Shown here: piece by piece, positions 37,549 to 51,802 of the stretch | How the letters are laid out: each line of letters opens with the position of its first letter | Numbering within the stretch: the first letter of the stretch is position 1 | From: Siphonodentalium dalli | Taxonomy: Eukaryota > Mollusca > Scaphopoda > Gadilida > Siphonodentaliidae | Assembly: GCA_032622095.1 (NCBI GenBank) | Contig: CP136063.1 | Location: forward strand, 273,787,426-273,851,425 | DNA length: 64,000 nucleotides | Reading direction: 5' to 3' | Program-made: the position numbers and the translations under genes | The notes under the pieces: generated by a model | Told to the model about the DNA's origin: nothing | What the model saw: the letters and a program-made list of their open reading frames with translations, nothing else | The model's database searches: none

Positions 37549-39054
37549 GAGCAGTCTGTGTTGGTTACATACCACGAATAAGACTAGCAATGAACGCACT
37601 TTATTTGTAACATACCAGGAATAGATTAGCAATGAACGCTCTTTATTTGTAACATACCAGGTATTGACTAACAATGAACGCTCTGTATTTGTAACATACC
37701 AGGAATAGATAAACAATTAACGCTCTTTATTTGTAACATACCAGGAATAAGACTAACAATGAACGCTCATTATTGGTATGTGAATTATCTTTATTTGTAA
37801 CATACCATGAATAAGACTAACAATGGACGTACTTTGTTGGTTACATACCAGGAATAAGACAGGCAATGAACGCTCTTTATTTGTAACATACCATGAATAA
37901 GACTAGCAATGGACGTTCTTTGTTGGTTACATACCAGGAATAAGACTAACAATGAACGCTCTTTATTTGTAACATACCAGGAGTAAGACTAACAATGAAC
38001 GCTCTTTATTGGTAACATACCAGGAATATTCTAACAATGAGCGTTCTTCATTTGTAACATACCAGGAGTAAGACTAACAATGAACGCTCTTTATTTTTAA
38101 CATACCAGGAATAGACTATATAGCAATGAGCGTTCTTTATTTGTAACATACTAGGAATAGACTAACAATGAACGCTCTTTATTTGTAACATACCAGGAAT
38201 AGACTAACAATGAACGTTCTTTATTTGTAACATACCTGGAATAAGACTAACAATGGACGTTCTTTATTTGTAACATACCAGGAATAGACTAACAATGAGC
38301 GTTCTTTATTTGTAACATACCAGGAATAAGACTAGCAATGAACGTTCTGTATTTGTAACATACCAGGAATAGACTAGCAATGAACGCTCTTTATTTGTAA
38401 CATACCAGGAATAGACTAACAATGGACGTTCTTTATTTGTAACATACCAGGAATAGACTAACAATGGACGTTCTTTATGTGTAACATACCAGGAATAGAC
38501 TAACAATGAGCGTTCTTTATTTGTAACATACCAGGAATAAGACCAACAATGGACGTTCTTTATTTGTAACATATCAGGAATAGACTATCAATGGACACTC
38601 TTTATTTGTAACGTACCAGGAATATACTAGCAATGAACGCTCTTTGTTTGTAACATACCATGAATAGACTAGCAATGAACGCTTTTTATTTGTTACATAC
38701 AAGTAATAGACTAAAAATGAGCGTTCGTTATTTGTAACATACCATGAATAGACTAACAATGAACGCTCTTTATTTGTAACATACCAGGAATAGACTAGCA
38801 ATGAACGCTCTTTATGTGTAACATACCAGGAATATACTAACAATGATCGTTCTTTATTTGTAACATACCATGAATATACTAGCAATGAGCGTTCTTTATT
38901 TGTAACATACCAGGAATAGACTAACAATGAACGCTCTTTATTTGTAACATACCAGGAATAGACTAACAATGAGCGTTCTTTATTTGTAACATACCAGGAA
39001 TAGACTAACAATGAACGATCTTTATTTGTAACATACCAGGAATAGACTAACAAT
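37549..39054. repeat. Higher-order unit 16 (1,506 bp, truncated beta)
   Basis: It begins like beta (cassette, half-monomer at 37761, short dimer domain), then at about 38,010-38,022 passes directly from a TTTATTGGTAACATACC monomer to AGGAATATTCTAAC. Relative to unit 10 this removes 1,194 bp, including the divergent monomer. The crossover lies within the shared TAACATACCAGG. Confidence 0.88.
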
Positions 39055-41585
39055 GAGCAGTCTGTGTTGGTTACATACCACGAATAAGACTAGCAATGAA
39101 CGCACTTTATTTGTAACATACCAGGAATAGATTAGCAATGAACGCTCTTTATTTGTAACATACCAGGTATTGACTAACAATGAACGCTCTGTATTTGTAA
39201 CATACCAGGAATAGATAAACAATTAACGCTCTTTATTTGTAACATACCAGGAATAAGACTAACAATGAACGCTCATTATTGGTATGTGAATTATCTTTAT
39301 TTGTAACATACCATGAATAAGACTAACAATGGACGTACTTTGTTGGTTACATACCAGGAATAAGACAGGCAATGAACGCTCTTTATTTGTAACATACCAT
39401 GAATAAGACTAGCAATGGACGTTCTTTGTTGGTTACATACCAGGAATAAGACTAACAATGAACGCTCTTTATTTGTAACATACCAGGAGTAAGACTAACA
39501 ATGAACGCTCTTTATTGGTAACATACCAGGAGTAAGACTAACAATGGACGTTCTTTGTTGGTTACATACCAGGGATAAGACTAGCAATGAACGCTCTTTA
39601 TTTGTAACATACCATGAATAAGACTAGCAATGGACGTTCTTTGTTGGTTACATACCAGGAATAAGACTAACAATGAGCGTTCTTTATTTGTAACATACAA
39701 GGAGTAAGACTAACAATGAACGCTCTTTATTTGTAACAGACCAGGAATAGACTATATAACAATGAGCGTTATTTATTTGTAACAAACCAGGAATAGACTA
39801 ACAATGAACGCTCTTTATTTTTAACATACAATGTGTAAGGCTAACAATGAACGCTCTTTATGTGTAACATACCAGGAATAAGACTAACAATGAACGATCT
39901 TTATTTGTAACATGCCATGAATATACTAACAAGGAACGCTCTTTATTTGTAACATACAATGATCAAGACTAACAATGAACGGTCTTTATTGGTAACAAAC
40001 AATACATAGACTAACAATGAACGCTCTTTATGTGTAACATACCAGGAATAAGACTACCAATGGACGTTCTTTGTTGGTTACATACCAGGAATAGACTAAC
40101 AATAAACGCTCTTTGTTTGTAACATACCAGGAATAGACTAACAATGAACGCTCTTTATTTGTAACATACCAGGAATAAGACTAACAATGAATGATCTTTA
40201 TTGGTAACATACCAGGAATAGACTAACAATGAACGCTCATTATTGGTTATTTACCATGAGGTGACTAACAGAGAACGCTCTTTATTTGTAACATACCATG
40301 AATAAGACTAACAATGGACGTTCTTTGTTGGTTACATACCAGGAATAGACTAACAATGAACGCTCTTTATTTGTAACATACCCGGAATAAGACTAACAAT
40401 GAGCGTTCTTTATTTGTAACATACCAGGAATAGATTAACAATGAACGCTCTTTATTTGTAACATACCAGGAATAGACTAACAATGGGCATTCTATATTGG
40501 TAACATACCAGGAGTAAGACTAACAATGAACGCTCTTTATTTATAACATACCAGGAATAGACTAACAATGAGCGTTCTTCATTTGTAACATACCAGGAGT
40601 AAGACTAACAATGAACGCTCTTTATTTTTAACATACCAGGAATAGACTATATAGCAATGAGCGTTCTTTATTTGTAACATACTAGGAATAGACTAACAAT
40701 GAACGCTCTTTATTTGTAACATACCAGGAATAGACTAACAATGAACGTTCTTTATTTGTAACATACCTGGAATAAGACTAACAATGGACGTTCTTTATTT
40801 GTAACATACCAGGAATAGACTAACAATGAGCGTTCTTTATTTGTAACATACCAGGAATAAGACTAGCAATGAACGTTCTGTATTTGTAACATACCAGGAA
40901 TAGACTAGCAATGAACGCTCTTTATTTGTAACATACCAGGAATAGACTAACAATGGACGTTCTTTATTTGTAACATACCAGGAATAGACTAACAATGGAC
41001 GTTCTTTATGTGTAACATACCAGGAATAGACTAACAATGAGCGTTCTTTATTTGTAACATACCAGGAATAAGACCAACAATGGACGTTCTTTATTTGTAA
41101 CATATCAGGAATAGACTAACAAAGGACACTCTTTATTTGTAACGTACCAGGAATATACTAGCAATGAACGCTCTTTGTTTGTAACATACCATGAATAGAC
41201 TAGCAATGAACGCTTTTTATTTGTTACATACAAGTAATAGACTAAAAATGAGCGTTCGTTATTTGTAACATACCATGAATAGACTAACAATGAACGCTCT
41301 TTATTTGTAACATACCAGGAATAGACTAGCAATGAACGCTCTTTATGTGTAACATACCAGGAATATACTAACAATGATCGTTCTTTATTTGTAACATACC
41401 ATGAATATACTAGCAATGAGCGTTCTTTATTTGTAACATACCAGGAATAGACTAACAATGAACGCTCTTTATTTGTAACATACCAGGAATAGACTAACAA
41501 TGAGCGTTCTTTATTTGTAACATACCAGGAATAGACTAACAATGAACGATCTTTATTTGTAACATACCAGGAATAGACTAACAAT
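39055..41585. repeat. Higher-order unit 17 (2,531 bp, alpha class)
   Basis: It has the alpha layout. Private changes are GGAATAGATTAACAATG near 40,434 and ACTAACAAAGG near 41,117 (other alpha units ACTATCAAAGG). It lacks the GAACGCGC change of units 6 and 11. Confidence 0.9.
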
Positions 41586-43776
41586 GAGCAGTCTGTGTTG
41601 GTTACATACCACGAATAAGACTAGCAATGAACGCACTTTATTTGTAACATACCAGGAATAGATTAGCAATGAACGCTCTTTATTTGTAACATACCAGGTA
41701 TTGACTAACAATGAACGCTCTGTATTTGTAACATACCAGGAATAGATAAACAATTAACGCTCTTTATTTGTAACATACCAGGAATAAGACTAACAATGAA
41801 CGCTCATTATTGGTATGTGAATTATCTTTATTTGTAACATACCATGAATAAGACTAACAATGGACGTACTTTGTTGGTTACATACCAGGAATAAGACAGG
41901 CAATGAACGCTCTTTATTTGTAACATACCATGAATAAGACTAGCAATGGACGTTCTTTGTTGGTTACATACCAGGAATAAGACTAACAATGAACGCTCTT
42001 TATTTGTAACATACCAGGAGTAAGACTAACAATGAACGCTCTTTATTGGTAACATACCAGGAGTAAGACTAACAATGGACGTTCTTTGTTGGTTACATAC
42101 CAGGGATAAGACTAGCAATGAACGCTCTTTATTTGTAACATACCATGAATAAGACTAACAATGGACGTTCTTTGTTGGTTACATACCAGGAATAAGACTA
42201 GCAATGAACGCTCTTTATTTGTAACATATCAGGAGTAAGACTAACAATGAACGCTCTTTATTTGTAACTTACCAAGAGTAAGACTAACAATGGACGTTAT
42301 TTGTTGGTTACATACCAGGGATAAGACTAGCAATGAACGCTCTTTATTTGTAACATACAATGAATAAGACTAACAATTGACGTTCTTTGTTGGTTACATA
42401 CCAGAAATAAGACTAGCAATGAAAGCTCTTTATTTTTAACATACCATGAATAAGACTAACAATGGACGTTCTTTGTTGGTTACATACCAGGATTAAGTCT
42501 AGCAATGAACGCTATTTATTTGTAACATACCATGAGTAAGACTAACTATGAACGCGCTTTATTTGTAACATACCAGGAATATACCAACAATGGACGTTCT
42601 TTGTTGGTTACATACCAGGAATAGACTAACAATGAGCGTTCTTCATTTGTAACATACCAGGAGTAAGACTAACAATGAACGTTCTTTATTTGTAACATAC
42701 CAGGAATAGACTAACAATGAACGCTCTTTATTTGTAACATACCAGGAATAGACTAACAATGGGCATTCTATATCGGTAACATACCAGGAGTAAGACTAAC
42801 AATGAACGCTCTTTATTTATAACATACCAGGAACAGACTAACAATGAACGCTCTTTATTTTTAACATACCAGGAATAGACTATATAGCAATGAGCGTTCT
42901 TTATTTGTAACATACTAGGAATAGACTAACAATGAACGCTCTTTATTTGTAACATACCAGGAATAGACTAACAATGAACGTTCTTTATTTGTAACATACC
43001 TGGAATTAGACTAACAATGGACGTTCTTTATTTGTAACATACCAGGAATAGACTAACAATGAGCGTTCTTTATTTGTAACATACCAGGAATAAGACTAGC
43101 AATGAACGTTCTGTATTTGTAACATACCAGGAATAGACTAGCAATGAACGTTCTTTATTTGTAACATACCAGGAATAGACTAACAATGGACGTTATTTAT
43201 GTGTAACATACCAGGAATAGACTAACAATGAGCGTTCTTTATTTGTAACATACCAGGAATAAGACCAACAATGGACGTTCTTTATTTGTAACATATCAGG
43301 AATAGACTATCAATGGACACTCTTTATTTGTAACGTACCAGGAATATACTAGCAATGAACGCTCTTTGTTTGTAACATACCATGAATAGACTAGCAATGA
43401 ACGCTTTTTATTTGTTACATACAAGTAATAGACTAAAAATGAGCGTTCGTTATTTGTAACATACCATGAATAGACTAACAATGAACGCTCTTTATTTGTA
43501 ACATACCAGGAATAGACTAGCAATGAACGCTCTTTATGTGTAACATACCAGGAATATACTAACAATGATCGTTCTTTATTTGTAACATACCATGAATATA
43601 CTAGCAATGAGCGTTCTTTATTTGTAACATACCAGGAATAGACTAACTATGAACGCTCTTTATTTGTAACATACCAGGAATAGACTAACAATGAGCGTTC
43701 TTTATTTGTAACATACCAGGAATAGACTAACAATGAACGCTCTTTATTTGTAACATACCAGGAATAGACTAACAAT
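41586..43776. repeat. Higher-order unit 18 (2,191 bp, gamma class)
   Basis: It has the gamma layout, with GAACGC after ACTAT near 43,648, as in unit 23 and the block of unit 25. Private change: GGACGTTATTTATGTG near 43,189, where relatives have GGACGTTCTTT. Confidence 0.9.
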
Positions 43777-45545
43777 GAGCATTCTGTGTTGGTTACATAC
43801 CACGGATAAGACGAGCAATGAACGCACTTTATTTGTAACATACCAGGAATAAATTAGCAATGCACGCTCTTTATTTGTAACATACCAGGAATAGACTAAC
43901 AATGAACGCTCTGTATTTGTAACATACCAGTAATAGATAAACAATTAACGCTCTTTATTTGTAACATACCAGGAATAAGACTAACAATGAACGCTCATTA
44001 TTGGTATGTGAATGATCTTTATTTGTAACATACCATGAATAAGACTAACAATGGACGTACTTTGTTGGTTACATACCAGGAATAAGACTAGCAATGAACG
44101 CTGTTTATTTGTAACATACCAGGAGTAAGACTAACAATGAACGCTCTTTATTGGTAACATACCAGGAGTAAGACTAACAATGGACGTTCTTTGTTGGTTA
44201 CATACCAGGGATAAGATTAGCAACGAACGCTCTTTATTTGTAACATACCATGAATAAGACTAACAATGGACGTTCTTTGTTGGTTACATACCAGGAATAA
44301 GACTAGCAATGAACGCTCTTTATTTGTAACATATCAGGAGTAAGACTAACAATGAACGCTCTTTATTTGTAACTTACCAAGAGTAAGACTAACAATGGAC
44401 GTTATTTGTTGTTCACATACCAGGGATAAGACTAGCAATGAACGCTCTTTATTTGTAACATGCAATGAATAAGACTAACAATTGACGTTCTTTGTTGGTT
44501 ACATACCAGAAATAAGATTAGCAATGAACGCTCTTTATTTTTAACATACCATGAATAAGACTAACAATGGACGTTCTGTGTTGGTTACATACCAGGATTA
44601 AGACTAGCAATGAACGCTCTTTATTTGTAACATACAATGAGTAAGACTAACTATGAACGCGCTTTATTTGTAACATACCAGGAATAAACCAACAATGGAC
44701 GTTCTTTGTTGGTTACATACCAGGAATAGATTAACAGTGAACGCTCTTTATTTGTAACATACCATGAATAAGACTAACAATGGACGTTCTTTGTTGGTTA
44801 CATACCAGGAGTAAGACTATCAATGAGCGTTCTTTATTTGTAACATACAAGGAATAGACTAACAATGAACGCTCTTTATTAGTAACATACCAGGAATAAG
44901 ACTAACAATGAGCGTTCGCTATTTGTAACATACCAGGAATAAGACTAACAATGAGCGTTCTTTATTTGTAACATACCATGACTAAGACTGACAATGAACG
45001 GTATTTATTGGTAACATACAATGAGTAGACTTACAATGAACGCTCTTTATGTGTAACATACCAGGAATAAGACTAAGAATGAACGATCTTTATTTGTAAC
45101 ATACCATGAATATACTAACAAGGAACGCTCTTTATTTCTAACATACCATGACTAATACTAACAATGAACGGTCTTATTTTTAACATACAATGAGTAAGAC
45201 TAACATTGAACGCTCTGTATTTGTAACATACCAGGCATAAGACTAACAATGAACGATCTTTATTTGTAACATACCATGAATATACTAACAATGAACGTTC
45301 TTTATTTGTAACATACCTGGAATAAGACTAACAATGGACGTTCTTTATTTGTAACATACCAGGAATAGACTAACAATGAGCGTTCTTTATTTGTAACATA
45401 CCAGGAATAGACTAACAATGAACGCTCTTTATTTGTAACATACCAGGAATAGACTAACAATGAGCGTTCTTTATTTGTAACATACCAGGAATAGACTAAC
45501 AATGAACGATCTTTATTTGTAACATACCAGGAATAGACTAACAAT
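43777..45545. repeat. Higher-order unit 19 (1,769 bp, delta class)
   Basis: It has the delta layout and retains the 86-bp dimer missing from unit 13 (near 44,535-44,625). It contains the window-start module from about 44,720 and ends in the short terminal block from 45,302. Confidence 0.88.
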
Positions 45546-48500
45546 GAGCAGTCTGTGTTGGTTACATACCACGAATAAGACTAGCAATGAACGCACTTTA
45601 TTTGTAACATACCAGGAATAGATTAGCAATGAACGCTCTTTATTTGTAACATACCAGGTATTGACTAACAATGAACGCTCTGTATTTGTAACATACCAGG
45701 AATAGATAAACAATTAACGCTCTTTATTTGTAACATACCAGGAATAAGACTAACAATGAACGCTCATTATTGGTATGTGAATTATCTTTATTTGTAACAT
45801 ACCATGAATAAGACTAACAATGGACGTACTTTGTTGGTTACATACCAGGAATAAGACAGGCAATGAACGCTCTTTATTTGTAACATACCATGAATAAGAC
45901 TAGCAATGGACGTTCTTTGTTGGTTACATACCAGGAATAAGACTAACAATGAACGCTCTTTATTTGTAACATACCAGGAGTAAGACTAACAATGAACGCT
46001 CTTTATTGGTAACATACCAGGAGTAAGACTAACAATGGACGTTCTTTGTTGGTTACATACCAGGGATAAGACTAGCAATGAACGCTCTTTATTTGTAACA
46101 TACCATGAATAAGACTAACAATGGACGTTCTTTGTTGGTTACATACCAGGAATAAGACTAGCAATGAACGCTCTTTATTTGTAACATATCAGGAGTAAGA
46201 CTAACAATGAACGCTCTTTATTTGTAACTTACCAAGAGTAAGACTAACAATGGACGTTATTTGTTGGTTACATACCAGGGATAAGACTAGCAATGAACGC
46301 TCTTTATTTGTAACATACAATGAATAAGACTAACAATTGACGTTCTTTGTTGGTTACATACCAGAAATAAGACTAGCAATGGAAGCTCTTTATTTTTAAC
46401 ATACCATGAATAAGACTAACAATGGACGTTCTTTGTTGGTTACATACCAGGATTAAGTCTAGCAATGAACGCTATTTATTTGTAACATACCATGAGTAAG
46501 ACTAACTATGAACGCGCTTTATTTGTAACATACCAGGAATATACCAACAATGGACGTTCTTTGTTGGTTACATACCAGGAATAGACTAACAATGAGCGTT
46601 CTTCATTTGTAACATACCAGGAGTAAGACTAACAATGAACGTTCTTTATTTGTAACATACCAGGAATAGACTAACAATGAACGCTCTTTATTTGTAACAT
46701 ACCAGGAATAGACTAACAATGGGCATTCTATATCGGTAACATACCAGGAGTAAGACTAACAATGAACGCTCTTTATTTATAACATACCAGGAACAGACTA
46801 ACAATGAGCGTTCTTCATTTGTAACATACCAGGAGTAAGACTAACAATGAACGCTCTTTATTTTTAACATACCAGGAATAGACTATATAGCAATGAGCGT
46901 TCTTTATTTGTAACATACTAGGAATAGACTAACAATGAACGCTCTTTATTTGTAACATACCAGGAATAGACTAACAATGAACGTTCTTTATTTGTAACAT
47001 ACCTGGAATTAGACTAACAATGGACGTTCTTTATTTGTAACATACCAGGAATAGACTAACAATGGGCATTCTATATCGGTAACATACCAGGAGTAAGACT
47101 AACAATGAACGCTCTTTATTTATAACATACCAGGAACAGACTAACAATGAGCGTTCTTCATTTGTAACATACCAGGAGTAAGACTAACAATGAACGCTCT
47201 TTATTTTTAACATACCAGGAATAGACTATATAGCAATGAGCGTTCTTTATTTGTAACATACTAGGAATAGACTAACAATGAACGCTCTTTATTTGTAACA
47301 TACCAGGAATAGACTAACAATGAACGTTCTTTATTTGTAACATACCTGGAATTAGACTAACAATGGACGTTCTTTATTTGTAACATACCAGGAATAGACT
47401 AACAATGAGCGTTCTTTATTTGTAACATACCAGGAATAAGACTAGCAATGAACGTTCTGTATTTGTAACATACCAGGAATAGACTAGCAATGAACGCTCT
47501 TTATTTGTAACATACCAGGAATAGACTAACAATGGACGTTCTTTATTTGTAACATACCAGGAATAGACTAACAATGGACGTTCTTTATGTGTAACATACC
47601 AGGAATAGACTAACAATGAGCGTTCTTTATTTGTAACATACCAGGAATAAGACCAACAATGGACGTTCTTTATTTGTAACATATCAGGAATAGACTATCA
47701 ATGGACACTCTTTATTTGTAACGTACCAGGAATATACTAGCAATGAACGCTCTTTGTTTGTAACATACCATGAATAGACTAGCAATGAACGCTTTTTATT
47801 TGTTACATACAAGTAATAGACTAACAATGAACGCTCTTTATTTAAAACATATCAGGAATAGACTAACAATGAGCGTTCTTTATTTGTAACATACAAGGAG
47901 TAAGACTAACAATGAACGCTCTTTATTTGTAACAGACCAGGAATAGACTATATAACAATGAGCGTTATTTATTTGTAACAAACCAGGAATAGACTAACAA
48001 TGAACGCTCTTTATTTTTAACATACAATGTGTAAGGCTAACAATGAACGCTCTTTATTTGTAACATACCAGGAATAAGACTAACAATGAACGATCTTTAT
48101 TTGTAACATGCCATGAATATACTACCAATGAACACTCTTGATTTGTAACATACAATGATCAAGACTAACAATGAACGGTCTTTATTGGTAACAAACAATA
48201 CATAGACTAACAATGAACGCTCTTTATGTGTAACATACCAGGAATAAGACTACCAATGGACGTTCTTTGTTGGTTACATCCCAGGAATAGACTAACAATA
48301 AACGCTCTTTGTTTGTAACATACCAGGAATAGACTAACAATGAACGCTCTTTATTTGTAACATACCAGGAATAAGACTAACAATGAATGATCTTTATTGG
48401 TAACATACCAGGAATAGACTAACAATGAACGCTCATTATTGGTTATTTACCATGAGGTGACTAACAGAGAACGCTCTTTATTTGTAACATACCATGAATA

Positions 48501-48553
48501 AGACTAACAATGGACGTTCTTTGTTGGTTACATACCAGGAATAGACTAACAAT
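45546..48553. repeat. Higher-order unit 20 (3,008 bp, epsilon class)
   Basis: Same length and layout as unit 14, with the 343-bp octamer twice (46,721 and 47,064) and the jump to the zeta body near 47,830. Private change: AATGGAAGCTC near 46,379, where relatives have AATGAAAGCTC. Confidence 0.88.
46721..47406. repeat. 343-bp octamer in tandem (two copies)
   Basis: Same eight-monomer composition as at 31,914. The doubling was therefore present before the large super-units were copied. Confidence 0.9.
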
Positions 48554-51500
48554 GAGCATTCTGTGTTGGTTACATACCACGAATAAGACGAGCAATGAAC
48601 GCACTTTATTTGTAACATACCAGGAATAGATTAGCAATGCACGCTCTTTATTTGTAACATACCAGGAATAGACTAACAGTGAACGCTCTGTATTTGTAAC
48701 ATACCAGTAATAGATAAACAATTAACGCTCTTTATTTGTAACATACCAGGAATAAGACTAACAATGAACGCTCATTATTGGTATGTGAATGATCTTTATT
48801 TGTAACATACCATGAATAAGACTAACAATGGACGTACTTTGTTGGTTACATACCAGGAATAAGACAGGCAATGAACGCTCTTTATTTGTAACATACCATG
48901 AATAAGACTAGCAATGGACGTTATTTGTTGGTTAAATACCAGGAATAAGACTAGCAATGAACGCTCTTTATTTGTAACATACCAGGAGTAAGACTAACAA
49001 TGAAAGTTCTTTATTTTTAACATACAATGAGTAAGACTAACAATGAACGCTCTATATTTGTAACATACCAGGCATAAGACTAACAATGAACGATCTTTAT
49101 TTGTAACATACCATGAATATATTAACAATGAACGCTTTTTATGTGTATCATACCAGGAATAAGACTAACAATGAACGCTCTTTATTTGTAACATACCATG
49201 AATAAGAATAACAATGGACGGTCTTTATTTGTAACATACCACGAATAGACTAACAATGAACGCTCTTTAATTGTAACATACCAGGAATAGACTAACAATG
49301 AACGCTCTTTATTTGTAACATACCAGGAATAGACTAACAATGAACGCTCTTTATTTGTAACATACCAGGGATAGACTAACAATTTACGCTCTTTATTTGT
49401 AATATACCATGAATAGACTAACAATGAACGTTCTTTATTTGTAACAAACCAGGAATAGACTAACTATGAGCGTTCTTTATATGTAACATACCAGTAATAT
49501 ACTATCTATCAACGCTCTGTATATGTAACATACCAGGAGTAAGGCTAACAATGAGCGTTCTTTATTTTTAACATACCAGGAATAAGATTAACAATGAGCG
49601 ATCTTTATTTGTAACATACCATGAATTTTCTAACAAGGAACGCTCTTTATTGGTAATATACAATGAGTAGAGTAACAATGAACGCTCTTTATGTGTAATA
49701 AATCAGGAATAAGACTAACAATGCACGATCATTATTTGTAACATACCATGAATATACTAACAAGGAACGCTCTTTATTTGTAACATACCAGGAATAGACT
49801 AACAATGAGCGTTCTGTATTGGTAACATACCAGGAGTAAGACTAACAATGAACGCTCTTTATTTAAAACATATCAGGAATAGACTAACAATGAGCGTTCT
49901 TTATTTGTAACATACAAGGAGTAAGACTAACAATGAACGCTATTTATTTGTAACAGACCAGGAATAGACTATATAACAATGAGCGTTATTTATTTGTAAC
50001 AAACCAGGAATAGACTAACAATGAACGCTCTTTATTTTTAACATACAATGTGTAAGGCTAACAATGAACGCTCTTTATTTGTAACATACCAGGAATAAGA
50101 CTAACAATGAACGATCTTTATTTGTAACATGCCATGCATATACTAACAATGAACGCTCTTTATTTGTAACATACAATGATCAAGACTAACAATGAACGGT
50201 CTTTATTGGTAACAAACAATACATAGACTAACAATGAACGCTCTTTATGTGTAACATACCAGGAATAAGACTACCAATGGACGTTCTTTGTTGGTTACAT
50301 CCCAGGAATAGACTAACAATAAACGCTCTTTGTTTGTAACATACCAGGAATAGACTAACAATGAACGCTCTTTATTTGTAACATACCAGGAATAAGACTA
50401 ACAATGAATGATCTTTATTGGTAACATACCAGGAATAGACTAACAATGAACGCTCATTATTGGTTATTTACCATGAGGTGACTAACAGAGAACGCTCTTT
50501 ATTTGTAACATACCATGAATAAGACTAACAATGGACGTTCTTTGTTGGTTACATACCAGGAATAGACTAACAATGAACGCTCTTTATTTGTAACATACCC
50601 GGAATAAGACTAACAATGAGCGTTCTTTATTTGTAACATACCAGGAATAGACTAACAATGAACGCTCTTTATTTGTAACATACCAGGAATAGACTAACAA
50701 TGGGCATTCTATATTGGTAACATACTAGGAGTAAGACTAACAATGAACGCTCTTTATTTATAACATACCAGGAATATTCTAACAATGAGCGTTCTTCATT
50801 TGTAACATACCAGGAGTAAGACTAACAATGAACGCTCTTTATTTTTAACATACCAGGAATAGACTATATAGCAATGAGCGTTCTTTATTTGTGACATACT
50901 AGGAATAGACTAACAATGAACGCTCTTTATTTGTAACATACCAGGAATAGACTAACAATGAACGTTCTTTATTTGTAACATACCTGGAATAAGACTAACA
51001 ATGGACGTTCTTTATTTGTAACATACCAGGAATAGACTAACAATGAGCGTTCTTTATTTGTAACATACCAGGAATAAGACTAGCAATGAACGTTCTGTAT
51101 TTGTAACATACCAGGAATAGACTAGCAATGAACGCTCTTTATTTGTAACATACCAGGAATAGACTAACAATGGACGTTCTTTATTTGTAACATACCAGGA
51201 ATAGACTAACAATGGACGTTCTTTATGTGTAACATACCAGGAATAGACTAACAATGAGCGTTCTTTATTTGTAACATACCAGGAATAAGACCAACAATGG
51301 ACGTTCTTTATTTGTAACATATCAGGAATAGACTATCAATGGACACTCTTTATTTGTAACGTACCAGGAATATACTAGCAATGAACGCTCTTTGTTTGTA
51401 ACATACCATGAATAGACTAGCAATGAACGCTTTTTATTTGTTACATACAAGTAATAGACTAAAAATGAGCGTTCGTTATTTGTAACATACCATGAATAGA

Positions 51501-51802
51501 CTAACAATGAACGCTCTTTATTTGTAACATACCAGGAATAGACTAGCAATGAACGCTCTTTATGTGTAACATACCAGGAATATACTAACAATGATCGTTC
51601 TTTATTTGTAACATACCATGAATATACTAGCAATGAGCGTTCTTTATTTGTAACATACCAGGAATAGACTAACAATGAACGCTCTTTATTTGTAACATAC
51701 CAGGAATAGACTAACAATGAGCGTTCTTTATTTGTAACATACCAGGAATAGACTAACAATGAACGATCTTTATTTGTAACATACCAGGAATAGACTAACA
51801 AT
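48554..51802. repeat. Higher-order unit 21 (3,249 bp, zeta class)
   Basis: It has the zeta layout without the doubling seen in unit 15. It lacks 86 bp (two 43-mers: the GGAGTAAGACTAGC and GAACACTC pair) near 49,475, so ACTATGAGCG is joined directly to TTCTTTATATG. GTGACATAC near 50,890 is private. Confidence 0.86.
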
